Origin: Bog-473 sp963828825
Lineage (GTDB): Bacteria > Actinomycetota > Acidimicrobiia > Acidimicrobiales > RAAP-2
NCBI GenBank assembly: GCA_963828825.1
Contig: CAWHGF010000002.1
Location: 744,001-808,000 of the forward strand
DNA length: 64,000 nucleotides
Reading direction: 5' to 3'
The position numbers were made by a program, and so were the translations under genes. Positions 36,418 to 45,615 of this stretch are shown here, in pieces. Below the pieces are notes generated by a model. It was not told the origin of the DNA. It ran no database searches and was given only the letters and a program-made list of their open reading frames with translations. Numbering within the stretch: the first letter of the stretch is position 1; each line of letters opens with the position of its first letter.

Positions 36418-36786
36418 TCACTGCTCGAGGAGCTCAAGGAGCCATCCGGGTCCAACCACGTCGGCTCCGAGGGCCTCCGCACGCCGCCGCAACTCGCGAT
36501 CCGCTGTGACGACTGTGACCGCTTGATCATGGGCATTCTCCGCGACCTCAATGAGCGTGTCGTCACCGCTTCCAGCAGCGTGGAGCACCGTGACGCCGTC
36601 GACGTCGCCACTCCGGATGCCCCTGCGAGCCTCGCCTTCGAGGACCACGATGACGGGCTTGGCGACCCGCCCTGCGTCAACCGCAGCTCTTACAAGGTCC
36701 ACCAACGCGCGAGCTGCTCCTGCCCGGTCTCGCCACCAACCGGTCGGACGAGACCCGACCACATTTGCTGCATCAATGAGAAGCAT
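36418..36786 (-). CDS. NYN/YacP-like nuclease-fold protein
   Basis: A 122-residue PIN-like protein: MLLIDAANVVGSRPTGWWRD has the first catalytic aspartate in DAANV, VIVVLEGEARRG the next strand, GSGDDTLIEVAENAHD the central acidic pair, and VTVVTADRELRRRAEALGAD the last aspartate (TADREL). This is the NYN domain pattern of RNA-processing enzymes such as YacP/Rae1, though this protein is shorter. It stands alone. Confidence 0.82.
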   Translation of the reverse strand: MLLIDAANVVGSRPTGWWRDRAGAARALVDLVRAAVDAGRVAKPVIVVLEGEARRGIRSGDVDGVTVLHAAGSGDDTLIEVAENAHDQAVTVVTADRELRRRAEALGADVVGPGWLLELLEQ

Positions 36787-37148
36787 TGGTGCAGTCTGAT
36801 GGAAGTGGACCGGCTCCGGTCTTCCCGTCAGAGCTCACCCTGCCCCCGGCGACGATGGGGCACATCGGTTCGCTGTCCAGAGGCCATTGAAACCGCTTCA
36901 AGCTCAAGCCTGGCAGCTTTGGATCCGCCACGGACGTTGCGTGGGTTGAGCCGCGGGTTACGTCCTCTCCGTGCCTCCATCAGCGCTCCAAGCCCGTTGG
37001 GCTGGGCATCGTCTTTCAACACTTCGCGATTGCACCGATGAGGGGGGGAGGAGCGAAGGAGGGACCCGCCGCCAAGGCCGACGATCTCCTTGACCCTCTT
37101 CGAGATTGGGGGACCGAACCCCACGGGGGCGATGGTCGGTGTCGCCAG
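36787..37148. other. Intergenic, no convincing gene
   Basis: Between two minus-strand genes. A 98-codon minus frame (36828-37124) is rich in Arg, Gly and Pro, with no recognisable motif and no ribosome binding site. I consider it non-coding. Confidence 0.45.
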
Positions 37149-37964
37149 TCAGCCCGCGAGCGTCGTCAACGTCCGCTGTGCGAGCTCCACGATGCTCGCC
37201 GGCTCCGCGGCATGGCTGCGTCGAGCGACGTCGAGCATGATCCGGACATCCTTCTGGAGGTTCCCCGCCGCCTGGCGCAGCCCTGAGATGTCGAACCCCG
37301 ACCCGGCGAGAATGGCGGCGGCTCGGCTCCCACCGCTGCCGCTGGCCAGCACCTGCGCCAGGGCGCCTCTGTCCATGCCGAGCTCGTCGGCGAAAGCGAA
37401 CGTCTCGAGTCCGACGGTGACCAGCGCGGTGAAGACCAGGTTGTTAACCAGCTTCGCCATCTGGCCCATCCCGAGCGGGCCCAGGTAGATCACCGGATCG
37501 GCAAACGCGTCGAAGACCGGTCGGCATTGCGCGACATGCTCGTCCTCGCCGCCCACCATCACCAGCAGCTTCCGCTGCGCCGCAGCGCCGCCTCCGCCGC
37601 TCACCGGCGCATCGACCACGCCGACGCCGCGTCGGGCTGCATGCCCTGCAACCCGCGCACAGGTGTCGGGGTGGATCGTCGAGTGGATGGCCACCACTCC
37701 TCCGGCAGCCATCCCCGCGAGCACTCCGTCGGGACGCAGGAGGACATCCTCCACATCGCCATCGCCCACCACGCAAATGCCGACGACGTCACTGGCCGCA
37801 CCGACCTCGGCGGGGGTTGACGCCGTCGACGCGGCGGTGTCCGCGTACGGTTCGAGGGACTCGGAACGACGGGCCCACACAGTCAGTGGAAACCCGCTCT
37901 CGACGATGCGCCGTGCGATCGGCCCACCCTGGCTGCCCAGCCCGATGAACCCGACCCTGGTCAT
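37149..37964 (-). CDS. NAD(P)-dependent beta-hydroxyacid dehydrogenase
   Basis: A 271-residue member of the 3-hydroxyisobutyrate dehydrogenase family. RVGFIGLGSQGGPIARRIVE is the Rossmann loop, VVDAPVSGGGGAAAQRKL the substrate-binding signature, GQMAKLVNNLVF holds the catalytic lysine and asparagine, and the C-terminal domain is all-helical. It is slightly short for the family (about 290). Its ATG overlaps the preceding SDR stop (ATGA), so both enzymes are made together and may act in one pathway. Confidence 0.9.
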   Translation of the reverse strand: MTRVGFIGLGSQGGPIARRIVESGFPLTVWARRSESLEPYADTAASTASTPAEVGAASDVVGICVVGDGDVEDVLLRPDGVLAGMAAGGVVAIHSTIHPDTCARVAGHAARRGVGVVDAPVSGGGGAAAQRKLLVMVGGEDEHVAQCRPVFDAFADPVIYLGPLGMGQMAKLVNNLVFTALVTVGLETFAFADELGMDRGALAQVLASGSGGSRAAAILAGSGFDISGLRQAAGNLQKDVRIMLDVARRSHAAEPASIVELAQRTLTTLAG

Positions 37965-38746
37965 GCTTCCTCACTCGTCAGACGCGACAGGTACCCGTCC
38001 ACGTCGGCACCGAGGTCGCGCAGCTCATCCGCTGCTTGCGGTGCGGTGAGGAGCAGGAATCGGCCCTCGCTGACGCCGTGGGCCACGAGCTCCCCGACCG
38101 CTTCCGCATCCACCACAGGAAAGGCCGGTCCTCGCGGCGGCAGCGCATCTCCGTAGTACGTGATCTGCTCGACGATGTTCGTGGCAACGCCGGCGGGACA
38201 TAGGCACGACACGCCGATGCCATGCGGCCGGAGATACAACGCCAGCGCCTCCGTCAGCCCGACCACTGCGTACTTCGTCGCCGTGTACGGCAGCCGATCG
38301 AAGCCGTAGGGCAGCAACCCTGCGGTCGACGCGGTGTTCACGATGTGTCCCGATCCCTGCGACAGAAGCAGCGGCAAGAAGACCAGGTTGCTGCGCACCA
38401 TGCCGAGCAGGTTGATGTCGATGCTGCGCTCCCAGCCGTCGAGTGGAATGGCCTCCACAGGGCCGACGGCCAGCACGCCGACGTTGTTCATCACGAGATC
38501 GACACGACCGAAGTGCTCCAACGCGACATCTCGCGCCGCTTCGAGGTCTTCAAGACGAGTGACGTCACACCGCACCGCCACGCCGTGATCACCGAGCTCG
38601 GCCGCGACCGTCGCCGCACGATCAGCATCGATATCCGTCACGACGATACGCGTTCCTCGGCGGGCAAGAGAGCGGGCGGTCGCGCGGCCCACCCCGCTCC
38701 CGGCTCCGGTAATGACAGCAACAGCCTCGCTGAAGTCGATGCTCAT
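37961..38746 (-). CDS. Short-chain dehydrogenase/reductase
   Basis: A 261-residue SDR: TGAGSGVG cofactor loop near residue 14, acidic VVTDIDADR suggesting NAD preference, MNNVGVL, catalytic NTASTAGLLPYG and YTATK. CPAGVATNIVEQ follows as the substrate loop. First gene of a coupled pair with the beta-hydroxyacid dehydrogenase. Confidence 0.9.
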   Translation of the reverse strand: MSIDFSEAVAVITGAGSGVGRATARSLARRGTRIVVTDIDADRAATVAAELGDHGVAVRCDVTRLEDLEAARDVALEHFGRVDLVMNNVGVLAVGPVEAIPLDGWERSIDINLLGMVRSNLVFLPLLLSQGSGHIVNTASTAGLLPYGFDRLPYTATKYAVVGLTEALALYLRPHGIGVSCLCPAGVATNIVEQITYYGDALPPRGPAFPVVDAEAVGELVAHGVSEGRFLLLTAPQAADELRDLGADVDGYLSRLTSEEA

Positions 38747-38841
38747 GGTGCTCCCGATCCAATCGTCGAAAGAAGGAGAGGTTCCCCCGCGGATGTCACG
38801 TCACTGGCCTGTAGCGGCACGGGCCGCCGTCGACACCGGTC

Positions 38842-39957
38842 TCAACCCTCGACGGCGTGACCGCCCACTGAGCGCCGCATGGCGGCGTGCAACCGGTTGG
38901 GAGTGAGCACGCCAAGATAGCGATCGCCGTCGAGGACCGGTATCCAACGCACGTCGTGCTGCAGCATCTCGCCGAAGGCTGCCCGCAGAGAGGTGCCCAC
39001 GGGCACCTGGACGTCGAAGGGCACGAGGTGATCGGTGACCGATCCCTTCAGGCCCGGCTCGAGATCGATCCAGCCGAGGAGGTGCGAGTCATCGTCCACG
39101 ACCACCGCCCATCGACTGTCAGCTCCGCCGACCGCAGTCCGCGCGTCGAGCATCGAGAGATCGGGTGTCACCACCGGAGGGTGAAAGAGGTCGTCCGGAT
39201 CAATGCACACGACGGCCAGACGTCGCACCCCGCGGTCGGCGCCGACGAAGTCGGCCACGAAGGCCGTGGCCGGCCGGCCGAGCACCTCGCTCGGGGTGTC
39301 GTACTGCTCCAGGACGCCGCCCTTGGACAGCACGGCGATCCGGTCCCCCAGCTTGGTGGCCTCCTCGATGTCGTGCGTGACGAACACGATGGTCTTCTTG
39401 AGGCCGGCTTGCAGGTCGAGAAGCTGTTGCTGGAGACGCTGCCGGGTGATGGGGTCGACAGCGGCAAAGGGCTCATCCATGAGCAGGACCGGAGGATCCG
39501 CCCCCAGGGCCCGGGCCACGCCGACGCGCTGACGCTCGCCACCCGAGAGCTCATGTGGGAACCGCCGCCCGTAGAGGTTCGGGTCCAGCCCGACCAGTTC
39601 CAGCAACTCCCGCACGCGCGAGTCCACCCGGGCTCGGTCCCAGCCCAGAAGACGGGGCACCGTGGCCACATTGTCCGCCACGCGCCGATGCGGGAAGAGG
39701 CCGCCCTGTTGGATCACGTAACCAATGCTCCGGCGCAGCTGGACGGGGTTGATCTTCAGGACGTCCGTCCCGTCGATGAGGATCCGACCACCGGACGGCT
39801 CGATCAGCCGATTGATCATGCGTAGCGTGGTGGTCTTGCCACATCCCGACGGGCCGACCAGCACGCAGAGCTCGCCATCGGGCACGGTGAAGCTCAGTTC
39901 CGCAACGGCGACCGAGTCCGCGCTGTAGCGCTTGGTCACCCGGTCGAGTGTGATCAC
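38842..39957 (-). CDS. Glycine betaine/compatible-solute ABC transporter ATPase
   Basis: A 371-residue ATPase of the OpuCA/ProV type. Walker A GPSGCGKTTTLR at about residue 35, LSGGERQRVGVARALG signature, Walker B VLLMDEPFAAVDPITR, H-loop VFVTHDIEEATKLGDRI. The last 110 residues are two CBS repeats (SRWAVVVDDDSHLLGWIDLE; DVRWIPVLDGDRYLGVLTPN), which in this family sense ionic strength. It starts 80 bases from, and divergent to, the permease gene at 40038, unlike the usual single operon. The shared spacer probably holds both promoters. Confidence 0.9.
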   Translation of the reverse strand: MITLDRVTKRYSADSVAVAELSFTVPDGELCVLVGPSGCGKTTTLRMINRLIEPSGGRILIDGTDVLKINPVQLRRSIGYVIQQGGLFPHRRVADNVATVPRLLGWDRARVDSRVRELLELVGLDPNLYGRRFPHELSGGERQRVGVARALGADPPVLLMDEPFAAVDPITRQRLQQQLLDLQAGLKKTIVFVTHDIEEATKLGDRIAVLSKGGVLEQYDTPSEVLGRPATAFVADFVGADRGVRRLAVVCIDPDDLFHPPVVTPDLSMLDARTAVGGADSRWAVVVDDDSHLLGWIDLEPGLKGSVTDHLVPFDVQVPVGTSLRAAFGEMLQHDVRWIPVLDGDRYLGVLTPNRLHAAMRRSVGGHAVEG

Positions 39958-40037
39958 CGGAAAGAAGGTTATCCACCCACGCGCTTGGCCTTGGCCCCCG
40001 AGTCGGCCGGCGAGGCCGGCCCAGTATCGTCGACTGA

Positions 40038-40721
40038 ATGCTGCTGGGGGCGAACCCGTTCTTCCGATGGAGCTACGTCACCAGCAATTGGGATCAGATT
40101 CAGGGCGATCTGGTCCAGCACATCGCACTGAGCGTCATTGCCGTCGCCATCGGGACCGCGATCTCCATCCCGCTGGCCGTGCTGGCGTGGCGCTACCGCA
40201 TCATTAGGACCCCGGTCTTCGGCCTGGCCAGCGCCCTCTACATCATCCCCTCGCTGGCCCTGTTCGCCATTCTCGGGCCCATCACCGGCTTCGTGGCCTC
40301 CTACACCACGGCGGAGATCGCGCTCGTCGGCTACACGCTGCTCATCCTCATCTGGAACACGGTCGCCGGGCTCGACGCCGTCCCCGCCGACGCCCGGGAG
40401 GCGGCAACGGCGTTGGGGTATTCGCAGTGGGCCGCGCTGGTCCGGGTCGACCTCCCCCTCGCGCTGCCCTACATCTTCGCCGGGCTGCGCGTGGCCACGG
40501 CGACGGTCATCGGACTGGTGACCGTCACCGCACTGATCGGACTGGGGGGCTTGGGCCAGCAAATCACCTACGGCTTCAACATCGCCTACAACACGCCCAT
40601 CATCGTCGGCCTCGTCCTCTCCGTCGCCCTGGCCGCCGTCGCCGACCTCCTGTTGGTCGTGGCCGAACGACTGCTCGTCCCCTGGGCGCGCTCCCGTCGC
40701 CGGGCGCAGGCGGTCGGTTGA
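40038..40721 (+). CDS. Compatible-solute ABC transporter permease (OpuCB type)
   Basis: A 227-residue, five to six-helix binding-protein-dependent permease. The EAA loop DAVPADAREAATALGYSQWA with LVRVDLPLALPYIFAGLRVA follows the family consensus and would contact the ATPase. GLGGLGQQITYGFN is the next conserved stretch. Followed after one base by the second permease. Confidence 0.9.
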   Translation: MLLGANPFFRWSYVTSNWDQIQGDLVQHIALSVIAVAIGTAISIPLAVLAWRYRIIRTPVFGLASALYIIPSLALFAILGPITGFVASYTTAEIALVGYTLLILIWNTVAGLDAVPADAREAATALGYSQWAALVRVDLPLALPYIFAGLRVATATVIGLVTVTALIGLGGLGQQITYGFNIAYNTPIIVGLVLSVALAAVADLLLVVAERLLVPWARSRRRAQAVG

Positions 40722-40722
40722 C

Positions 40723-41451
40723 GTGCCCTTCTTTGCCCACGTCTTCGGTTGGTTCACCACCTCGGCGAACTGGACCGGTCCGCAGGGCATCCCGACACTG
40801 TTCTGGCATCAGCTCGAACTTTCTATCGCGGTGGTCCTGACCGCACTCTGTCTCGGGGGCGGGCTCGGAGTCGTCCTCGGCCACACCGGCCGCGGCGGCC
40901 TCGTGGCCGTCAACGCGGCCAACGCCTTCCGGGCCGTGCCCACGCTGGCCCTGCTCACGCTCCTCGCTATTCAGCCGGCCATCTCGCTCAAATGGAACGG
41001 CTTCCTGGCCGCCTGGTTGGCCCTCACCGCGCTCGCCATCCCGCCCATCCTCACCAACACCTACGTGGGGATGAGCCAGGTCGACGCCGACGTACGTGAC
41101 GCGGCAAAGGCGATGGGGCTCACAGGAGGCCAGGTCCTGCGAACCGTCGAGGCGCCTCTCGCCGTCCCCTTCGTCATGGCCGGGGTGCGGACCGCCTCGA
41201 TCGAGGTGGTTGCCACCTCGACCCTGGCGGCCTACGTCAGCTACACGGACCTCGGCACGCTGGTGATCACCGGGCTCAACACCAACGATTCGGTCGTGGC
41301 CTTCAGCGGCGCCCTGTTGGTGGCCGCCATGGCGGGGTTGGTAACCCTGTCCCTCAGCCTCCTGACCAGGGTGCTCACACCCATCCCCTTGCGCCGGAGA
41401 GTCCGTCACAGCCTGCTTGGCGCTGCGACGACCGGGCTGCCTGCAACCTAA
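40723..41451 (+). CDS. Compatible-solute ABC transporter permease (OpuCD type)
   Basis: A 242-residue permease starting at GTG 40723, directly after the first permease stop. The EAA loop DADVRDAAKAMGLTGGQVLR and VEAPLAVPFVMAGVRTASIE matches OpuC/YehW-like permeases; TLAAYVSYTDLGTLVITGLN follows. Six helices. Together with its partner it forms the channel of the importer. Confidence 0.9.
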   Translation: MPFFAHVFGWFTTSANWTGPQGIPTLFWHQLELSIAVVLTALCLGGGLGVVLGHTGRGGLVAVNAANAFRAVPTLALLTLLAIQPAISLKWNGFLAAWLALTALAIPPILTNTYVGMSQVDADVRDAAKAMGLTGGQVLRTVEAPLAVPFVMAGVRTASIEVVATSTLAAYVSYTDLGTLVITGLNTNDSVVAFSGALLVAAMAGLVTLSLSLLTRVLTPIPLRRRVRHSLLGAATTGLPAT

Positions 41452-41559
41452 CTTGCTATTCTCGATGGAATACATCAGCATTACGGGTCGCTGACGGACT
41501 CATTACAGTCTCACCGCGAAGCGTCAGGCGAAACCCCGACAACGAAAAAGGTGCCCTTC

Positions 41560-42465
41560 ATGCGTCTCACCCGCTTCCTCACCGCCGGAGTCCTGATCGC
41601 GCTGGGCGCGCTGCTCGCCGTTCCGGCCGTGTCTGCCGGGGCCTCGGGCAGCAAGCCGACGATCATCATCGGTTCGACCAACTTCGAAGAGCAGGCCATC
41701 GTGTCGAACATCTGGGCCGACGTCCTGGAGAAGGCAGGCTACAAGGTGACGGTCGAGCCCAGCCTCGGCACCCGGGCCATCGTGGTGCCTGCGATCGAGA
41801 AGGGCCAGATCGACCTGGAGCCCGACTACGCCGCCTCGCTGCTCGGCTTCCTCCATGGTGGCAATCCCCAGCCCGCCGGCGACAACATCGTCACCGCCAT
41901 CCCGGCAGACCAGAAGGCGCTCGCCAGCTACGGGGTCACCGTGCTGCCCGCCTCGAAGGCACTCGACACCAACGTGTTCGCCGTGACCAAGGCCACCGCC
42001 ACGAAGTACCACCTGACGACCATCTCGAGCCTGAAGCCCTACGCCTCCAAGCTCACCCTCGGCGGGCCGCCGGAGTGCCCGACGTTCGCCGGCTGCGAAC
42101 CGGGTCTGAAGAAGGTCTACGGGCTCACCTTCGCCGGCTTCAAATCCCTCGACGAGGCCGGCCCGCTCAGTGTGGCTGCCCTCAAGAACGGCGAGGTACA
42201 AGTGGTTGAACTGTTCTCGAGCGACGGCAACGTGGTCTCCAACAACTTCGTTGCCCTGACCGACAACAAGCACCTCGAAGGCGCCGACTACATCGTTCCG
42301 GTCATCCGCAAGTCGGTGGACACCACCGGTGTGGCGAAGGTGCTCGCCTCCATTGACGCCAAGCTGACCACCACCGCAATCTCAAAGCTGAACCTCGACG
42401 TGACCGCGCAGCAGGAGCAGCCGGCGGCGGTGGCCCAGGCCTGGGTCACGTCGGTCAACGGCTGA
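41560..42465 (+). CDS. Glycine betaine/choline-type substrate-binding protein
   Basis: A 301-residue OpuAC/OsmF-like periplasmic-type binding protein. A signal sequence (RLTRFLTAGVLIALGALLAV, then PAVSAGASG) has no lipobox cysteine, so it would be secreted or anchored differently. IIIGSTNFEEQAIVSNIWAD and GQIDLEPDYAASLLGFLHGG are the family's ligand-site strands. ATG 41560 is preceded by AAAGG; the GTG at 41551 is less likely. About 100 bases after the permeases, so probably the last gene of that transcript. Confidence 0.9.
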   Translation: MRLTRFLTAGVLIALGALLAVPAVSAGASGSKPTIIIGSTNFEEQAIVSNIWADVLEKAGYKVTVEPSLGTRAIVVPAIEKGQIDLEPDYAASLLGFLHGGNPQPAGDNIVTAIPADQKALASYGVTVLPASKALDTNVFAVTKATATKYHLTTISSLKPYASKLTLGGPPECPTFAGCEPGLKKVYGLTFAGFKSLDEAGPLSVAALKNGEVQVVELFSSDGNVVSNNFVALTDNKHLEGADYIVPVIRKSVDTTGVAKVLASIDAKLTTTAISKLNLDVTAQQEQPAAVAQAWVTSVNG

Positions 42466-42549
42466 CATCCGGGCGGCGCCCGACACGCCAACACGCACCG
42501 AGTGCTGCCGCCGGCGAGGCGGCCGTGTTCGGCCTGGCCGCGCTGGTCG

Positions 42550-43371
42550 TCAGGAATCGGCAGGGCTTCCCGGAGTCGGGGTCAGGACCGGTGCCGGAAC
42601 ACGCATCGCCGGAGCCTCCGTGCCGCCGTCGATCTCGAACACCTTCCCGGTCACCCAGGACGAGGCGTCGGACACGAGATAGAGCACGGCGCAGGCGATG
42701 TCCTCCGGCTGTCCCGGGCGACCCAGCGGGGTTCCCTCGAGGAACTGCTGGCGCAGCGTGTCGTCGGTGAGCACGATGTCGAGGGAGCGGGTGGCGACCC
42801 CGCCCACGTCGATCGCGTTGACCCGTACCCGCGGGGCCAACTCGGGCGCAATGTTCCGCGTCATCCGGTCGAGCGCCGCCTTGGCCGCGCCGTAGGCGAC
42901 GAACATCGTCTGGGTCATGCTGGCCGAGCGGGACGAGATGTTGACCACGGCGCCCCCGCCGACGGTATCCACCATGTGCCGCGCCGCCAGCTTGGTGAGC
43001 GTCAGGGGCGCGGTCACGTTGAAGGCGAAGGTCCGGGCCATGAAGCCCTCGCTGGTCTCCATCGCTGCCCGCGGCATCGCACCGCCGGCGTTGTTGACCA
43101 GAATGTCGAGCCGCCCGAACTCCTCGACCGAGCGCGTCACCAGCTGCTCGCACGCCGTGGCGTCGGTGACGTCAGTGGGCACGACCAGCGCCCGGCGCCC
43201 GAGGGACCGGACCAGCGCGGCCACCTCTTCCAGGTCGGAATCCGTGCGGGCCGCCAGTGCGACGTCTGCGCCGGCCTCGGCCAACCCGGTGGCGATACCA
43301 CGTCCGATGCCCAGACCGGCGCCGGTGACGATCGCCACCTTCCCGGAGACGGAGAAGCGGTCGAGGATCAC
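42550..43371 (-). CDS. Short-chain dehydrogenase/reductase
   Basis: A 273-residue SDR starting at GTG 43371. TGAGLGIGRGIA cofactor loop, AARTDSDLEE, LVNNAGGAMPR, VNISSRSASM and YGAAKAALDRM are the standard motifs. Its start overlaps the stop of the DapB-fold reductase (GTGA), so both are translated together. Members near such reductases often oxidise hydroxyacyl or cyclic alcohol intermediates. Confidence 0.9.
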   Translation of the reverse strand: MILDRFSVSGKVAIVTGAGLGIGRGIATGLAEAGADVALAARTDSDLEEVAALVRSLGRRALVVPTDVTDATACEQLVTRSVEEFGRLDILVNNAGGAMPRAAMETSEGFMARTFAFNVTAPLTLTKLAARHMVDTVGGGAVVNISSRSASMTQTMFVAYGAAKAALDRMTRNIAPELAPRVRVNAIDVGGVATRSLDIVLTDDTLRQQFLEGTPLGRPGQPEDIACAVLYLVSDASSWVTGKVFEIDGGTEAPAMRVPAPVLTPTPGSPADS

Positions 43372-44459
43372 GCCGGGTTCGAGGGTGACGCTGCCCGCCT
43401 ATCCCGGTGCAAGCCCGGAGCGGCGCGGCCGGCCACCAGGGGCATCTCCAGGTAGGTGAGCAGGCCGGGCTCGGCTTGGCACACGTAGGGGATGGCGTTG
43501 ACGCAGTGCATGGCCGTGGCGACGACCCCGGGATTGCGGACGAGGCCCGCCTCCACGGTCTCGGGATGGAGCTTCTTGAAGGTGGTGAGGCAGCTGGGAT
43601 CGCCCGTGATCTCGACCTCGAAGCGCTCCCCGTCGTCCCCGAACTTCCAGGCAGGATCGAGGTGCTCCTCGCCCATCAGCCAGTTGACCGTGGCGGTCAC
43701 CACCGGTTCGCCGTCGACGGTGGCCTCCCACGTGAAGCGTTGCGCCGCCACCGTCCCGGGCTGGATCGGGCCGATGGGTGAGTCGATCGGCGCGGTGGCC
43801 ACCGCCATCTCGTGGGTGGTCTTCAGCTGGGGCTCGACGGCGAAGCCCATCTCATCGGCGACCATGAAGATCGACTGGCGGAAGCCGCCACCGAGCGCGT
43901 CGATCATGACGCTGGCGCGGGCCTCCTCCGGGGTCTTGCCGAACAGCATCCAGTCGCGCACCACGTCGGGGGCACCGTAGGTGCGGATGTCGGAGAACTC
44001 CTCCGCCCGGACATGGGTGACGGAGCCCGACAGGGCCGAGATCATGAGGGGGAACCGTTCCGTGATCCCGCCGGGGTTGATCCCGGTGCCGTGCAGGGTC
44101 ACGCCGGCCTTCCTGGCGATGGCGTCGAACTTCTGGCGGTCCTCGGGCGGCGGATAGAACCATCCCAGCGGGGTGACCACGTTCTTGCCCGCCTCCAAGA
44201 TGGCGGTCACCACCGCCGGGTCCGCAAAGATCGGGCTGTAGAGGACGCAGTCGGCCTCCGTGGCGAGGAGTGCCTCGACGTCGCCCGTGGCGCTCACGCC
44301 CAGGTCCTCGCGGCCCAGCAGCGCGCCGAGGTCCACTCCTTCCTTGTCCGGGCTGTGGACCCAGGCTCCGGCCAGCTCCAGCTCGGGATGCGCCAGGACC
44401 CCCTCCATGGCGGCGCGGCCCACACCGCCGGTGGCCCATTGGATCACCCGAAAGCTCAC
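43368..44459 (-). CDS. DapB-fold NAD(P)-dependent reductase (diaminopentanoate dehydrogenase-like)
   Basis: A 363-residue protein. FRVIQWATGGVGRAAMEGVL is a dihydrodipicolinate-reductase-type Rossmann loop; DCVLYSPIFADPAVVTAILE, GTGINPGGITERFPLMISAL and WEATVDGEPVVTATVNWLMG follow in the order of the 2,4-diaminopentanoate dehydrogenase-like family. GTG 44459 with AAGGGA upstream was chosen; the frame is open to 44576. Such proteins are common beside SDR and acyl-CoA genes in actinobacteria, with roles mostly unproven. Confidence 0.84.
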   Translation of the reverse strand: MSFRVIQWATGGVGRAAMEGVLAHPELELAGAWVHSPDKEGVDLGALLGREDLGVSATGDVEALLATEADCVLYSPIFADPAVVTAILEAGKNVVTPLGWFYPPPEDRQKFDAIARKAGVTLHGTGINPGGITERFPLMISALSGSVTHVRAEEFSDIRTYGAPDVVRDWMLFGKTPEEARASVMIDALGGGFRQSIFMVADEMGFAVEPQLKTTHEMAVATAPIDSPIGPIQPGTVAAQRFTWEATVDGEPVVTATVNWLMGEEHLDPAWKFGDDGERFEVEITGDPSCLTTFKKLHPETVEAGLVRNPGVVATAMHCVNAIPYVCQAEPGLLTYLEMPLVAGRAAPGLHRDRRAASPSNPA

Positions 44460-44535
44460 TGGTGTCGTCCCTTGCTCGCTGGATCGGAATTGTCGGGAAT
44501 GATGCCACCTCCGCCGACGCGGCACCCGGCTGCCG

Positions 44536-44676
44536 TCAGCGTGAGCACAGCGGAGTGACGATCTCCTCGGCGACACGGTCGATCTGCTCCTCGTCGAGGT
44601 CGAAGAGAGACACGTACGAGATCCCGATCGGCGCGTACTCGGCTGCGGAGTGCTCGACGTCGCGGGTCGCAGCGAT
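44536..44676 (-). pseudogene. C-terminal fragment, possibly of a luciferase-like oxidoreductase
   Basis: Between the dioxygenase-like gene and the DapB-fold gene, a minus-strand stretch reads EYAPIGISYVSLFDLDEEQI and DRVAEEIVTPL before a stop at 44536. This resembles the last strand and helix of luciferase-like (LLM class) flavin-dependent oxidoreductases. No start or body of such a gene is present; the frame to the right runs antisense through the dioxygenase gene. Probably a leftover of a deleted gene. Confidence 0.3.
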
Positions 44677-45551
44677 CAGGACGACCCCGCTTCTTTTCGA
44701 TACGGCCCCAGGTCGATCCCTGGGTACCGGGCGGCGACACCCTCGAGGGTCTGTTCCGACCAGTACGGATCGCCCGGCCGTGGGAAGCCGAAGAGGTCGC
44801 GCTGCCGCACGCTGCACTGCGGAATGAACCTGGCCCAACGCTCGGGCGACTGCTTGGGCCAGGCCATCTTGCCGCCCCAGGTCGTGCCGCGGACCTGAAA
44901 GTCGGCGAGGATCGAGAAGCGTGACCGGCCGACGCCCGTCATGTCCGATCCGCGATGCAAGATGTCGGTCCGGTAGACAAGGAGGCTGCCGGCGGGACCG
45001 GTGCACGCCACTTCGGCGTCGGCCAGGGACCCGAACGGCATGTAGAGCGGCGTGTACGGGACGTCTTTGCCGTCCTCGTACGGCACGATGCGGGTGGGCC
45101 CGTCCTCCTCCGTGACGTCGGACAGGAAGATGAAGGTCGTCAGCTGCTGGTACCGGGACCCGGGACGCGGTACCACCAGGCTGTGGCTCCCGAAGTCCCG
45201 GTGCAACGGCTGGTCGTAGTCGATGGCACCGGCGTACTTGGCCCAGAGCTCCACCTTGTAGAGATGGAGATCTGTCGTCTCCAGATAGCGCTCCGCCGCG
45301 TCCACCAGGTCCGGATGCACGGCCAGGCGGTTCAGATCCCATGAGCGGTAGGGGAACTCCTCCACGCCGGCGAACTGGCTCGCCGCGTAGTGAGCGAACC
45401 CACACGGGTCGGCGAAGTACTCCTCGGGACGGGGGAAATGCAGCCAGAGCGCCGCTTGGGCGGCGGCCAGCTCCTCGTCGCTCAGGAATCCCTCCATCAG
45501 CGAGAACCCGCGCTCGCGCACCTCGGCGAGGGTGGCGTCAGAGACCCGCAT
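44676..45551 (-). CDS. Phytanoyl-CoA dioxygenase (PhyH) family protein
   Basis: A 291-residue Fe(II)/2-oxoglutarate oxygenase. PLHRDFGSHSL has the H-x-D metal motif, ILHRGSDMTG the distal histidine, and GRSRFSILADFQ the 2-oxoglutarate-binding arginine. Iron ligation appears complete. It faces the alcohol dehydrogenase across a short divergent promoter region and heads the minus-strand cluster with the DapB-fold reductase and SDR. A role in hydroxylating a lipid or terpenoid-like substrate is possible but inferred. Confidence 0.88.
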   Translation of the reverse strand: MRVSDATLAEVRERGFSLMEGFLSDEELAAAQAALWLHFPRPEEYFADPCGFAHYAASQFAGVEEFPYRSWDLNRLAVHPDLVDAAERYLETTDLHLYKVELWAKYAGAIDYDQPLHRDFGSHSLVVPRPGSRYQQLTTFIFLSDVTEEDGPTRIVPYEDGKDVPYTPLYMPFGSLADAEVACTGPAGSLLVYRTDILHRGSDMTGVGRSRFSILADFQVRGTTWGGKMAWPKQSPERWARFIPQCSVRQRDLFGFPRPGDPYWSEQTLEGVAARYPGIDLGPYRKEAGSS

Positions 45552-45615
45552 CGCCAGGCACTTTATGTCAGCCCCTCCCCCGGTGGCAGCGATCGGGCGC
45601 GCCTACGCTCACGAC

